Assembly (NCBI RefSeq): GCF_001274535.1
Contig: NZ_CP012410.1
Location: forward strand, 124,001 to 188,000
Direction: 5' to 3'
Source of the DNA: Leptotrichia sp. oral taxon 212
GTDB lineage: Bacteria > Fusobacteriota > Fusobacteriia > Fusobacteriales > Leptotrichiaceae
DNA length: 64,000 nucleotides
The notes beneath the pieces are model-generated. The model was not told the DNA's origin. It did not search any database and worked only from the letters and a program-made list of their open reading frames with translations. Each line of letters opens with the position of its first letter. Within the stretch, counting starts at the first letter, position 1. Below, in pieces: positions 26,178 to 34,645 of this stretch. The translations under genes were made by a program, and so were the position numbers.

Positions 26178-27125
26178 ATGGAAATAAATGAAATAACAAT
26201 TGGAACAAGGGGGAGTATCCTGGCTCTTGTACAGGCAAAAAAAGTGAAAAAAATGCTAACTGAGAAATATGAGGAATTAAGAAAAAGGAATGATTTTAAT
26301 GGTATAAAAGGATTTGATAAAAATTTTCCATTAAAAGTAAATCTGGAAGTCATAACTACAAGCGGAGATAAAAATCTGAAAGACTTTGCCAAGATGAAAA
26401 AAGCTATACAGAAGGATCTGTTTGTAAAGGAAATAGAAAAGGAAATGATTGAAAATAAAGTAGATCTGGCGGTGCACTCCTTAAAGGATATGCCTTTGCG
26501 TACTCCTGAAGGATTGTTGAATGCATGTTTTCCCATAAGGGAGGATAACAGAGATGTGCTTGTTTCAAGAAATGGACTAAAATTAAAGGAATTACCTGAA
26601 AATTCGATAATTGGTACAGGAAGTTACAGAAGGGAAAAAGAAATTCTGAATTTAAGAAAAGATATACAGGTAAAGCCTATACGTGGAAATATTCATACAA
26701 GGCTGAAAAAACTTGATGACGGAGAATATGATGCAATTGTCCTTGCGGCTGCAGGACTGAAAAGGGCAGAACTGGAGAACAGAATAACGGAATATTTCGA
26801 TGTTGATACTTTCATGCCTGCACCAGGACAGGGAATACTATGTATCCAGTGCAGGGAGAATGATGAAAGGATAAGGGGGCTGCTGGAAATAATAAATGAC
26901 AGGGAAGTTACACTGATGTGTGAAGCCGAGAGGGAATTTTCCAGAATTTTCAATGGAGGATGTCATACACCTATAGGATGTTCTTCGGTTATTGAAGGGG
27001 ATATATTGAAATTAAAGGGAATGTACAGTAAAAATGGTAAAAGAATATTTAAGCAGGTGGAAGGTGACAAAAATCAGGCAAGGGAACTTGCAGAAAAATT
27101 GGCCGGGGAGATAAGAAATGAATAA
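26178..27125 (+). CDS. hemC: Hydroxymethylbilane synthase
   Basis: Porphobilinogen deaminase, 315 residues. It polymerises four porphobilinogens into hydroxymethylbilane for heme, siroheme and corrin. Seen are Gly-Thr-Arg-Gly-Ser at the N-terminus, His-Ser-Leu-Lys-Asp-Met-Pro near residue 100, and Cys262 (in Gly-Gly-Cys-His-Thr-Pro-Ile-Gly), which binds the dipyrromethane cofactor. An insert near residues 32-50 gives a charged loop. The ribosome site GGAATTG is weak. It overlaps cobA-hemD by eight bases. Confidence 0.95.
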   Translation: MEINEITIGTRGSILALVQAKKVKKMLTEKYEELRKRNDFNGIKGFDKNFPLKVNLEVITTSGDKNLKDFAKMKKAIQKDLFVKEIEKEMIENKVDLAVHSLKDMPLRTPEGLLNACFPIREDNRDVLVSRNGLKLKELPENSIIGTGSYRREKEILNLRKDIQVKPIRGNIHTRLKKLDDGEYDAIVLAAAGLKRAELENRITEYFDVDTFMPAPGQGILCIQCRENDERIRGLLEIINDREVTLMCEAEREFSRIFNGGCHTPIGCSSVIEGDILKLKGMYSKNGKRIFKQVEGDKNQARELAEKLAGEIRNE

Positions 27126-28623
27126 TAAAGGGAAAGTCTACATTGCCGGTGCAGGATGTGGAAATGAAGGGCTTATAACGGTAAAACTTAAAAATGTGCT
27201 TGAAAAGACAGAATGTGTAATTTATGACAGGCTTGTAAATGAAAGCATACTGCAATATGTGAAGCCTGCTGCAGAACTTATCTATATGGGGAAGGAAAAT
27301 ATGGAAGGGGGAGAACTGCAGAAACAGATAAATGAAATGATAGTGAAAAAAAGTGTGGAAGGACTGACGGTATTAAGGCTTAAAGGAGGAGATCCTTTTG
27401 TGTTTGGGCGTGGCGGTGAGGAAATAGAAGCACTTATAGCAGAAAATATAGATTTTGAAGTAATTCCAGGAATAAGTTCGGCAATTGCTGTTCCTGCATA
27501 TGCCGGAATACCTGTAACACACAGGGGAATAAATACTTCCTTTCATGTGTTTACAGGACATACAAAAAAAGATGGAAATGAGCATGATTATCCGACTATT
27601 GCAAAACTCGAAGGAACTCTCGTTTTTCTAATGGGGCTGGGAAATCTTGAAAAAATTGTAGCGAATTTACTGAAATACGGGAAAAATCCCAATACTCCGG
27701 CTGCTGTCATAAAAAACGGAACAACTGCAAAACAGGAGACATATACAGGAACGTTAAGGGCAATAGTGGACACTGTCAAGGAAAATAATGTCAAAGCGCC
27801 AGTTATAATTATAATTGGTGAAGTGGTAAACTTGAAGAAAAAAATGAAATGGTTTGAGAATATGCCATTATTTGGGAAAAATATACTGGTTACAAGAAAT
27901 AGGGATAAACAGGAGGAAATTACAGATAAAATTATTGAACTTGGAGGCCAGGCCATAAATATTCCTTTTATAAATATAGAATATCTTGATTTTGAAATGC
28001 CTGACCTTTCGAAATACAGTACTCTTTTGTTTAACAGCCTGAATTCGGTAATTGGATTCATGAGGAAGATAGAGGATATGAGGGTGCTGGGGAATCTTAA
28101 AATAGGCGTTGTAGGAAAAAAAACAGATGAAGAAATGAAAAAATATAGAATAATTCCGGATTTTTATCCCAAAGAGTATACTGTTGCAAAACTTGCGGCT
28201 GAAAGTGTAAACTTTACAGAAGAAGGAGAAAATATATTGTTTATAGTATCTAACCTTTCTCCTGTAAATGAAGAAAAATATACAGAATTATACAATAGAA
28301 ATTATGATAAGCTGGTAGTGTATAATACGCATAAACTGAAAATTGACAGGAAAAAAGCAGAAAAATATGTAGAGGAAAGTGATATATTGATGTTTCTGAG
28401 TTCATCAACTTTTGAATCTTTTGCTGACAGTCTTCATTTAAGTGACAATAATGAGATAAAGGAAATATTGAGTAAAAAAATACTTGCTTCAATAGGTCCT
28501 GTCACTACAAGAACTATAGAAAAATATGGACTGAAAGTAGGAGTGGAAGCTGAAGAATATACTGAAAACGGTCTTCTTCTGGCAATTCTTGATAAAACTG
28601 CTTCAAAAAAATTGGATATATAA
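27118..28623 (+). CDS. cobA-hemD: Uroporphyrinogen-III C-methyltransferase/uroporphyrinogen-III synthase fusion
   Basis: A 501-residue fusion. Residues 1-245 are SUMT (CobA), which makes precorrin-2, with Arg-Leu-Lys-Gly-Gly-Asp-Pro-Phe-Val-Phe-Gly-Arg-Gly-Gly-Glu-Glu near residue 82. Residues 250-500 are HemD, which cyclises hydroxymethylbilane. The first SAM motif reads Gly-Ala-Gly-Cys-Gly-Asn-Glu-Gly, where the family usually has Gly-Pro-Gly-Asp-Pro. That is a notable substitution, though the rest of the methyltransferase is well kept. The fusion and hemC overlap support channelling from PBG to precorrin-2. Confidence 0.93.
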   Translation: MNNKGKVYIAGAGCGNEGLITVKLKNVLEKTECVIYDRLVNESILQYVKPAAELIYMGKENMEGGELQKQINEMIVKKSVEGLTVLRLKGGDPFVFGRGGEEIEALIAENIDFEVIPGISSAIAVPAYAGIPVTHRGINTSFHVFTGHTKKDGNEHDYPTIAKLEGTLVFLMGLGNLEKIVANLLKYGKNPNTPAAVIKNGTTAKQETYTGTLRAIVDTVKENNVKAPVIIIIGEVVNLKKKMKWFENMPLFGKNILVTRNRDKQEEITDKIIELGGQAINIPFINIEYLDFEMPDLSKYSTLLFNSLNSVIGFMRKIEDMRVLGNLKIGVVGKKTDEEMKKYRIIPDFYPKEYTVAKLAAESVNFTEEGENILFIVSNLSPVNEEKYTELYNRNYDKLVVYNTHKLKIDRKKAEKYVEESDILMFLSSSTFESFADSLHLSDNNEIKEILSKKILASIGPVTTRTIEKYGLKVGVEAEEYTENGLLLAILDKTASKKLDI

Positions 28624-28712
28624 TTTTTTCATTTTATTTTCAGTTTAAAATGATACAATCCATACATAAAATAAATTCAAAAATGAGATTACAGAAAGAG
28701 GTAGGTAAATAG

Positions 28713-29258
28713 ATGAAAAAAACATTTTTATTAGCAGGAATATTAGCAGTGTCAGTTTTAGGAATGGCAGAAACATCAGCTAAAGCTGCAGGCCAGGGAG
28801 CTGCTGGAAAAGAAGCTGTTATAACGGTGAAAAAAGTAGAAAATGATCCGGAGGCAGTAGCATTAAATTTTATTAATGCCTACTATTTTAATTTACTTGA
28901 AGGGATAGATGACAGCAACTGGTTTGAGGCACAGCCTCTTACTGATAATTTTAAGAAGATATATAGAAATCAGGAAAAAGCCATAAAAATGTCGGAGCAG
29001 ATTTTAGATGGTAAAAAAATAAGTAAAGCAAACCAGGAATTTGTCAGAAAATATTCAGTAGATTATATTCCTATATTTGGTGCAACAGTATTTTATTTAG
29101 ATGAATATTCAGTTTTTGGAATGGAATCATATGATCAGAAAACAGGAATTGTTACTTTGAAAGATGAAAAAACAGGAATAGAATTACCTGTAAAAGTAGT
29201 GAAAGTTAAAGGGAAATGGCTAATAGAAGGAGCAGGAACTGTAAATATTCCCAACTAG
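28713..29258 (+). CDS. Secreted hypothetical protein in the cobalamin region
   Basis: A 181-residue protein with a signal peptide (residues 1-20, ending Gly-Met-Ala-Glu or later at Ala-Lys-Ala). An Ala/Gly/Lys linker follows, then a domain beginning Glu-Ala-Val-Ala-Leu-Asn-Phe-Ile-Asn-Ala-Tyr-Tyr. That domain resembles small NTF2/DUF3828-like extracytoplasmic folds. It has its own ribosome site (AGAGGTAGG). Its place between cobA-hemD and cobT may be chance. Function is unknown. Confidence 0.55.
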   Translation: MKKTFLLAGILAVSVLGMAETSAKAAGQGAAGKEAVITVKKVENDPEAVALNFINAYYFNLLEGIDDSNWFEAQPLTDNFKKIYRNQEKAIKMSEQILDGKKISKANQEFVRKYSVDYIPIFGATVFYLDEYSVFGMESYDQKTGIVTLKDEKTGIELPVKVVKVKGKWLIEGAGTVNIPN

Positions 29259-29283
29259 AATAAAAATATAATAAATATAACTG

Positions 29284-29309
29284 TATGAGAGCTTGAAATT
29301 GCTCTCATA
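29284..29309 (+). terminator. Hairpin after the secreted protein gene
   Basis: TATGAGAGC (29284-29292) and GCTCTCATA (29301-29309) form a perfect stem with an eight-base loop. The tail (TTTAGTT) is only moderately T-rich. Confidence 0.55.
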
Positions 29310-29362
29310 TTTAGTTACAATATAAATATTAAATAAAGTATGACAAGGAAGAGGAGATTGTT

Positions 29363-30436
29363 TTGCGTTATTCAAAAATTCTGGATGAAACAATAAAAAA
29401 CATAGTACCTTCCAGCAGGGAAAGAATGGTGGAAAAGGAAAGGGAGCTGAATTCACTTCTGAAAACACCGAAAGGACTTGGGAAACTTGAAGAACTGGCA
29501 ATACAGATTGAAGGAATAAAGAAGGACTACAGACCTGAAAAGAAAATAGTTATTGTAATGGCGGCAGACAATGGAGTGGAAAGGGAGAAAGTCAGCAAAT
29601 CAGAGAGAATCATTACCCAGTATGTGGTGGAAGCCATGCTGCAGGGAAAATCCTCCATAAATGCCCTTGGAAAAACTTTTGGAGCAGACATTGAAGTTGT
29701 TGATCTTGGAATAGATGAATCTGAGGACACAGAAGGGGAAATAAATCTTACAGGGATTATAAATAGAAAGCTTATGAAAGCAGGAACACGCAACATTGTC
29801 GAAGGTTCTGCAATGGACTACATCACAGCTGTAAAAGCTGTAGAAACAGGGATAGAAATAGCTGATATTTTTGCTAAAAAGGAATATAATCTTTTTGCCA
29901 CAGGAGAAATGGGTATAGGAAATACAACTACAAGCAGTGCAGTACTGAAGGTTCTTACTGATCTGTCACTGGATGATATTACAGGATATGGAAGTGGAAT
30001 AGATGAAAAAACTCTTGAGCATAAAAAGAATGTCATACAAAGAGCGATTGATGTGAATAATGGTAAAGAAGGTATAGACACTTCTGATATTATAGATGTA
30101 CTGTCAAAGGTTGGAGGACTTGATATTGCAGGAATAGCAGGAATATATCTTGGATGTGCAAAGAACAGTATTCCAGTTGTAATAGACGGTTTTATTTCAT
30201 CGGTGGCGGCGTTATGTGCATACAGGCTGTGTGAGAATGTAAAAGACTATATGATTCCTTCCCATATGAGTGAAGAGCCTGGAATGAAATATATCATAGA
30301 AGAACTGGGAATGGAGCCGTTCCTTTTTATGAATATGAAACTGGGGGAAGGGACGGGAGCTGTAATGATGTTTCCTGTAATAGAAGCGGCATGTAATATA
30401 GCACGTACAGTCAGAAAATATCCTGAAGTGTGGTAA
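29363..30436 (+). CDS. cobT: Nicotinate-nucleotide-dimethylbenzimidazole phosphoribosyltransferase
   Basis: A 357-residue CobT. It transfers phosphoribose from nicotinate mononucleotide to the lower-ligand base, giving alpha-ribazole phosphate. Family marks are Thr-Pro-Lys-Gly-Leu-Gly-Lys-Leu-Glu near residue 33, Met-Ala-Ala-Asp-Asn-Gly-Val, Gly-Glu-Met-Gly-Ile-Gly-Asn-Thr-Thr, and the late Lys-Leu-Gly-Glu-Gly-Thr-Gly-Ala with the catalytic Glu. A TTG start is chosen because GAGGAG lies eight bases upstream. It heads the cobT-cobC-cbiJ-pncB-cobS-sirC-hemB run. Confidence 0.94.
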   Translation: MRYSKILDETIKNIVPSSRERMVEKERELNSLLKTPKGLGKLEELAIQIEGIKKDYRPEKKIVIVMAADNGVEREKVSKSERIITQYVVEAMLQGKSSINALGKTFGADIEVVDLGIDESEDTEGEINLTGIINRKLMKAGTRNIVEGSAMDYITAVKAVETGIEIADIFAKKEYNLFATGEMGIGNTTTSSAVLKVLTDLSLDDITGYGSGIDEKTLEHKKNVIQRAIDVNNGKEGIDTSDIIDVLSKVGGLDIAGIAGIYLGCAKNSIPVVIDGFISSVAALCAYRLCENVKDYMIPSHMSEEPGMKYIIEELGMEPFLFMNMKLGEGTGAVMMFPVIEAACNIARTVRKYPEVW

Positions 30437-30454
30437 AGAAAAGGGAGTAAGAAA

Positions 30455-31102
30455 ATGAGCAGAAATTGTAATAATAAAGACAAAGAGACTTTAAAATTAT
30501 ACATTGTAAGGCATGGGGAAACAGAATGGAATGTAATTAAAAGATTTCAGGGACAGTTAAATACTCCATTAACGGAAAAAGGAATGGAGAAATTAAGGGA
30601 AACAGGAAAAAATCTTGAAAATGTCCTGTTTGAAGAGGTTTATACAAGTGAACTGGAAAGGACAGTAAACTCTGCAGAGATAATTTTAAGTGAAAACAGG
30701 GGATATAAAAATAAAAAACTGAAGCTGAAAAAACTTGCAGAATTAAATGAAGTTCATTTTGGAGTATGGCAGGGATTGAAGTATGAAGAAGTTTTTTTGA
30801 AATATCCTGAGGAGGCAAATAATTATTTTTATAATGTGAAGAATTATAAGGCTGAAAATGTAGAGGCTGAAAACCTGAAGGATGCCCTGGAAAGATTTTT
30901 AAGGGGAATAAATAAAATTCTTGATAGCCATAAGTCAGGAAATATACTAATAGTAACTCATGGGACGGTATTTGAAATGTTTATAAATTATGTGGGAAAC
31001 AGCAGTATATTTGATATTGATGAAAGAACTCTTATGGGTAACGGGGATTATAAGATTTTCTGCTATGAAAATGGAAAATTTCAGGAGGAAACGGATAAAT
31101 GA
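30455..31102 (+). CDS. cobC: Histidine phosphatase family protein, probable alpha-ribazole phosphatase
   Basis: A 215-residue phosphatase with the Arg-His-Gly-Glu-Thr-Glu-Trp-Asn catalytic motif near residue 20. It also has Thr-Pro-Leu-Thr-Glu-Lys-Gly, Glu-Val-His-Phe-Gly-Val-Trp-Gln-Gly and a second His in Val-Thr-His-Gly-Thr. The position between cobT and cbiJ indicates CobC, which removes phosphate from alpha-ribazole phosphate or adenosylcobalamin phosphate. By sequence alone a PhoE/Gpm-like phosphatase is possible. GGGAG lies before the ATG, and the end overlaps cbiJ by four bases (ATGA). Confidence 0.85.
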   Translation: MSRNCNNKDKETLKLYIVRHGETEWNVIKRFQGQLNTPLTEKGMEKLRETGKNLENVLFEEVYTSELERTVNSAEIILSENRGYKNKKLKLKKLAELNEVHFGVWQGLKYEEVFLKYPEEANNYFYNVKNYKAENVEAENLKDALERFLRGINKILDSHKSGNILIVTHGTVFEMFINYVGNSSIFDIDERTLMGNGDYKIFCYENGKFQEETDK

Positions 31103-31887
31103 TATGGATAATAGGTGGCACAAAGGATTCAAGGGAAATATTTGAAAAACTTATGGAAGAGACTGACAGGAACATACTTGTCAGTACGGCAACAGAATAT
31201 GGCGGAAAACTTCTGGAAGAATATATCAGAAAAAATAAAGACGGCAAAAGGAAACTGAAGGTAATATCTGAAAGGCTGAATGAGGAACAGATGAAGAAAC
31301 TTATCCAAAAAGAAAGTATAAACCTGATTGTAGACGCCAGTCATCCCTATGCTGTAAATGTAAGCAATTCTGTAATAAAAGTGACAGATAAGATGAATCT
31401 GAAATATATAAGATTTGAAAGGGAAATGCTTGACTACGGCAGTGAAAATGTAAAAAAATTTGATTCTGTCATTGATGTTACTGAATTTGTCAGAAAAATG
31501 GAGGGGGAAAATATACTGAGTACCCTCGGTTCGAACAATTTGGAAGAAATAAAACCTATGGGAGAAAAAAATAATCTTTACGTAAGAATACTTCCTACAG
31601 TGGATTCTGTAAGAAAAGCTGAAGAACTTGGCTATCTTCCATCAAAAATAATCGCAGTACAGGGGCCTGTAAGTAAAGTGCTTAACAGGGCAATGCTTGA
31701 ATCCTATAAGATAGATTATCTGATAACAAAGGAAAGTGGAGCAACAGGCGGAGAAAAGGAAAAGATAGAAGCCTGCAGGGAATACGGAACAACAGTTCTT
31801 GTAGTGAAGAGACCTTATATTGATTATGGAACAGTTTACTATGAAATTGATAATCTGGTAAAAGATGTAAAAAATTTAATGTTTTAA
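31099..31887 (+). CDS. cbiJ: Cobalt-precorrin-6A reductase
   Basis: A 262-residue CbiJ/CobK that reduces the macrocycle of cobalt-precorrin-6A with NAD(P)H. The N-terminal Ile-Gly-Gly-Thr-Lys-Asp-Ser-Arg-Glu loop is typical. Asp-Ala-Ser-His-Pro-Tyr-Ala near residue 77 and the C-terminal Thr-Lys-Glu-Ser-Gly-Ala-Thr-Gly-Gly are family signatures. The ATGA overlap with cobC indicates coupling. Confidence 0.93.
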   Translation: MIWIIGGTKDSREIFEKLMEETDRNILVSTATEYGGKLLEEYIRKNKDGKRKLKVISERLNEEQMKKLIQKESINLIVDASHPYAVNVSNSVIKVTDKMNLKYIRFEREMLDYGSENVKKFDSVIDVTEFVRKMEGENILSTLGSNNLEEIKPMGEKNNLYVRILPTVDSVRKAEELGYLPSKIIAVQGPVSKVLNRAMLESYKIDYLITKESGATGGEKEKIEACREYGTTVLVVKRPYIDYGTVYYEIDNLVKDVKNLMF

Positions 31888-31945
31888 CAGAAAATAGAAG
31901 TGCAGTGAATACAGAATAATATAAAAATACAGAATGAGGTTATTT

Positions 31946-33331
31946 ATGGACAGATTTTTTAAGTTTTTAAATTCTGACAGGTATCAGTATACTGAAAGTG
32001 AAATATATCTGGAAAATAGTATGCAGAATCAGATAGCTATTTTTGATGTATTTTTACGCACCCAAAATAAAAATGACTATGCTATAGTCTATGGTATATC
32101 TGATGTGCTGGAGCTGATAGAAATACTGAATGAGACATCTTATGAAGACAGGAAAAAATATCTGTCAGAATTATCAGATAATGAAAATTTTATAGAATAT
32201 ATGTCCAATATGAAGTTTACAGGGTCGATAAGGGGAGTAAGAGATGGTGAGATTGTTTTTTTTAATGAGCCTATTCTTACAGTTACAGCACCTCTGATTC
32301 AGGGAAAAATACTGGAAACGCCAATTTTAAACGTACTGAACTATCAGATACTTACAGCGACGGTAACATCGAAAATTATACAGGCAGCCAAACACAGGGA
32401 AGTCCTGTTTTTTGGAACCAGAAGAGCGTCAGGCTTTGAGGCTGCAATGTCTATGGTAAAAGCCTGTTTCATAACAGGATGCGCATCCCATTCAAACCTT
32501 ATGGGCGAGTACTTTTATAATTTGAAAAGTACCGGAACGATGACACATGGATTCATTCAGAGCTTCGGTATGGATAAAGATTCAGAATACAGGGCTTTTA
32601 ACCAGTTCATAAAAACATATAGAAATAAAAAATATCCTTTAATAATGCTGATTGATACATATGACACAATGGAAAGTGGTATAATATCTGCAATAAGGGC
32701 ATTCAGGGATAATGGAATAAATGATGGATATGAAGGATTATATGGAATTAGGATAGACTCAGGAAATCTGGAAGAATTATCAAAAAAGTGCAGAAAAATT
32801 TTAAATGAAAAGGGGTTCTACAGGGCAAAAATAATTCTCACAGGAGGGCTTGACGAGAAAAAAATGAAAGAGCTTATAGAAAATGGTGCAGAAGTTGATA
32901 TATTCGGGGTAGGAGATGCCATTGCACTGCCTGAAAAGGAAATAAGCACTGTATATAAAATATCTAAAATTGGGGAAAATAATGTAATGAAAATTTCTAA
33001 TGAAGAGCAGAAAACTTCACTGCCTGGAAGCAAGATACTGTACAGAGTTTATGAAAATGATGATTTTTCAGATGTCATAATGCTTGAAAAAGAAAGACCT
33101 GAAGAGAAAAATGCAGAAAAACTGACAATCGATTACATAAAAGGGGGAGAAAAAATTGAAGAAAACTGCCGATTGCTGACTATGGAAGAAGCCAAAAGAT
33201 ATTATGAGGGCAATCTTACATATCTGAGAAAAATATATAGCGAAAAAGAAAAAGGAAACAGGGTGAATCTTTCGGGAAATTTAAAAAATCTCAAGGAAAA
33301 TCTTATGAAAAGAAAAAAAGTTGATATTTGA
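31946..33331 (+). CDS. pncB: Nicotinate phosphoribosyltransferase
   Basis: A 461-residue type II NAPRTase that makes nicotinate mononucleotide from nicotinate and PRPP. Seen are Thr-Arg-Arg-Ala-Ser-Gly-Phe-Glu-Ala, His-Gly-Phe-Ile-Gln-Ser-Phe, Leu-Ile-Asp-Thr-Tyr-Asp-Thr, and Ile-Arg-Ile-Asp-Ser-Gly-Asn-Leu. The start at 31946 is preferred since the ATG at 31934 carries the GAGG ribosome site. Its place among cob genes suggests it supplies the CobT substrate as well as NAD synthesis. Confidence 0.92.
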   Translation: MDRFFKFLNSDRYQYTESEIYLENSMQNQIAIFDVFLRTQNKNDYAIVYGISDVLELIEILNETSYEDRKKYLSELSDNENFIEYMSNMKFTGSIRGVRDGEIVFFNEPILTVTAPLIQGKILETPILNVLNYQILTATVTSKIIQAAKHREVLFFGTRRASGFEAAMSMVKACFITGCASHSNLMGEYFYNLKSTGTMTHGFIQSFGMDKDSEYRAFNQFIKTYRNKKYPLIMLIDTYDTMESGIISAIRAFRDNGINDGYEGLYGIRIDSGNLEELSKKCRKILNEKGFYRAKIILTGGLDEKKMKELIENGAEVDIFGVGDAIALPEKEISTVYKISKIGENNVMKISNEEQKTSLPGSKILYRVYENDDFSDVIMLEKERPEEKNAEKLTIDYIKGGEKIEENCRLLTMEEAKRYYEGNLTYLRKIYSEKEKGNRVNLSGNLKNLKENLMKRKKVDI

Positions 33332-33386
33332 CTAATATATTTTTATAATATTAAATATATAAAAGATAAGTTAGAAGGAAAATGAA

Positions 33387-34115
33387 ATGATAAAAGGATT
33401 TATAATTTTATTACAGTTTATGACAAGAATTCCTATTCCTGTAAAAATTGAATATGATGAGGAAAAACTGGGAAAATCGATAAAATATTTTCCGCTGGTG
33501 GGACTGATAATAGGCTTTTTTCTATTTACAGTAAATTTTTTTGCAGGAAAAGTCATAGAAAACAGACAGATTACAGCAATAGTTGTAATAATGGCAGAAA
33601 TACTGATAACAGGACTCATACATATTGACGGTCTGGCAGATACCGCTGATGGACTTTTCAGCTATGCAGGAAAAGAAAAAATGCTTGAAATTATGAAGGA
33701 TTCCAGAATAGGAACAAATGGAACGGTGGCACTTATACTGTATTTTCTCGCAAAGACGGTATTTTTATCAGGAGTGAAGCCTGAATATATTCTTCTTTAT
33801 CCAATAATTTCAAGAATGTCTACATCAATAAATGCGGGACTGGGAGAGTATGCCAGAAAAAAAGGCATGAGTAACGAAATAATTGAGAAAAATGATAAAA
33901 AGGATGCGGTTATTTCTATTCTTATAACGGCAGTACTATCCTTTGTAATATTGGGATTGAAGGGACTGATTGTTTTAGCATTAGCGATATTGTTCATACT
34001 TTTTTTCATGAAAAATGTAAAGAAAAAAATAGATGGAATAACAGGGGATACAATGGGAGCATCCCTTGAAATTACAGCAATAATAGTCCTGTTTGCAGGA
34101 ATAATATTGAAATAA
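33387..34115 (+). CDS. cobS: Adenosylcobinamide-GDP ribazoletransferase (cobalamin synthase)
   Basis: A 242-residue membrane protein with about six helices. Met-Thr-Arg-Ile-Pro-Ile-Pro sits near the N-terminus. Ile-His-Ile-Asp-Gly-Leu-Ala-Asp-Thr-Ala-Asp-Gly-Leu-Phe is near residue 76, and Lys-Asp-Ser-Arg-Ile-Gly-Thr-Asn-Gly follows. It joins GDP-cobinamide and alpha-ribazole at the membrane, the last step of the lower-loop assembly. GAAGGA lies before the ATG. Confidence 0.95.
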   Translation: MIKGFIILLQFMTRIPIPVKIEYDEEKLGKSIKYFPLVGLIIGFFLFTVNFFAGKVIENRQITAIVVIMAEILITGLIHIDGLADTADGLFSYAGKEKMLEIMKDSRIGTNGTVALILYFLAKTVFLSGVKPEYILLYPIISRMSTSINAGLGEYARKKGMSNEIIEKNDKKDAVISILITAVLSFVILGLKGLIVLALAILFILFFMKNVKKKIDGITGDTMGASLEITAIIVLFAGIILK

Positions 34116-34153
34116 TATACAAAAATATAAAAAATTAGTTGAAGGAGAGGATT

Positions 34154-34645
34154 ATGTTTTTTCCATTATTTGTAAATATTGAAAATAAGGAAGTATTGAT
34201 TATCGGTGGGGGAAAAATAGGTGGAAGGAAAGCGCAGACTTTAAAGGAATATGGAGGAAATGTTACTGTGTATTCTGAAAAAGTTACTGAAGATACAATA
34301 CTGGAAGATGAAAATATAAAAGTAGTAAATAAAAACGTATCAGACGATGAAACAGAAATAAGGGAACTTGTAAAAAAATATTTTCTTGTGGTGGCTGCTA
34401 CAGATGATACGGAATTAAATGACAGGATATCACATGTATGTATGAGTGAAAATATTCTTGTAAACAATGTCTCTTCAAAGACTGAAATGAATTCCATGTT
34501 TGGGGCAGTTGTGAAAAATGATGAGTTTCAGATAGGGATAGGATCCTATGGAAAAAGCTGCAGAAGATCGAAGGCATTAAAAGGAAAAGTGCAGCAGATT
34601 ATAGATGAGATTTCGAAAACAGAAAAAGAGGTTGAAAATGTATAA
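34154..34645 (+). CDS. Precorrin-2 dehydrogenase (SirC/CysG N-terminal type)
   Basis: A 163-residue NAD-dependent enzyme that oxidises precorrin-2 to sirohydrochlorin. The Rossmann motif Ile-Ile-Gly-Gly-Gly-Lys-Ile-Gly-Gly-Arg-Lys follows Pro-Leu-Phe-Val-Asn-Ile, with Val-Ala-Ala-Thr-Asp-Asp and a short helical C-terminus. The methyltransferase half of CysG is absent, so CobA must supply precorrin-2 and CbiK the cobalt. GGAGAGG supports ATG 34154. It overlaps hemB by eight bases. Confidence 0.88.
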   Translation: MFFPLFVNIENKEVLIIGGGKIGGRKAQTLKEYGGNVTVYSEKVTEDTILEDENIKVVNKNVSDDETEIRELVKKYFLVVAATDDTELNDRISHVCMSENILVNNVSSKTEMNSMFGAVVKNDEFQIGIGSYGKSCRRSKALKGKVQQIIDEISKTEKEVENV

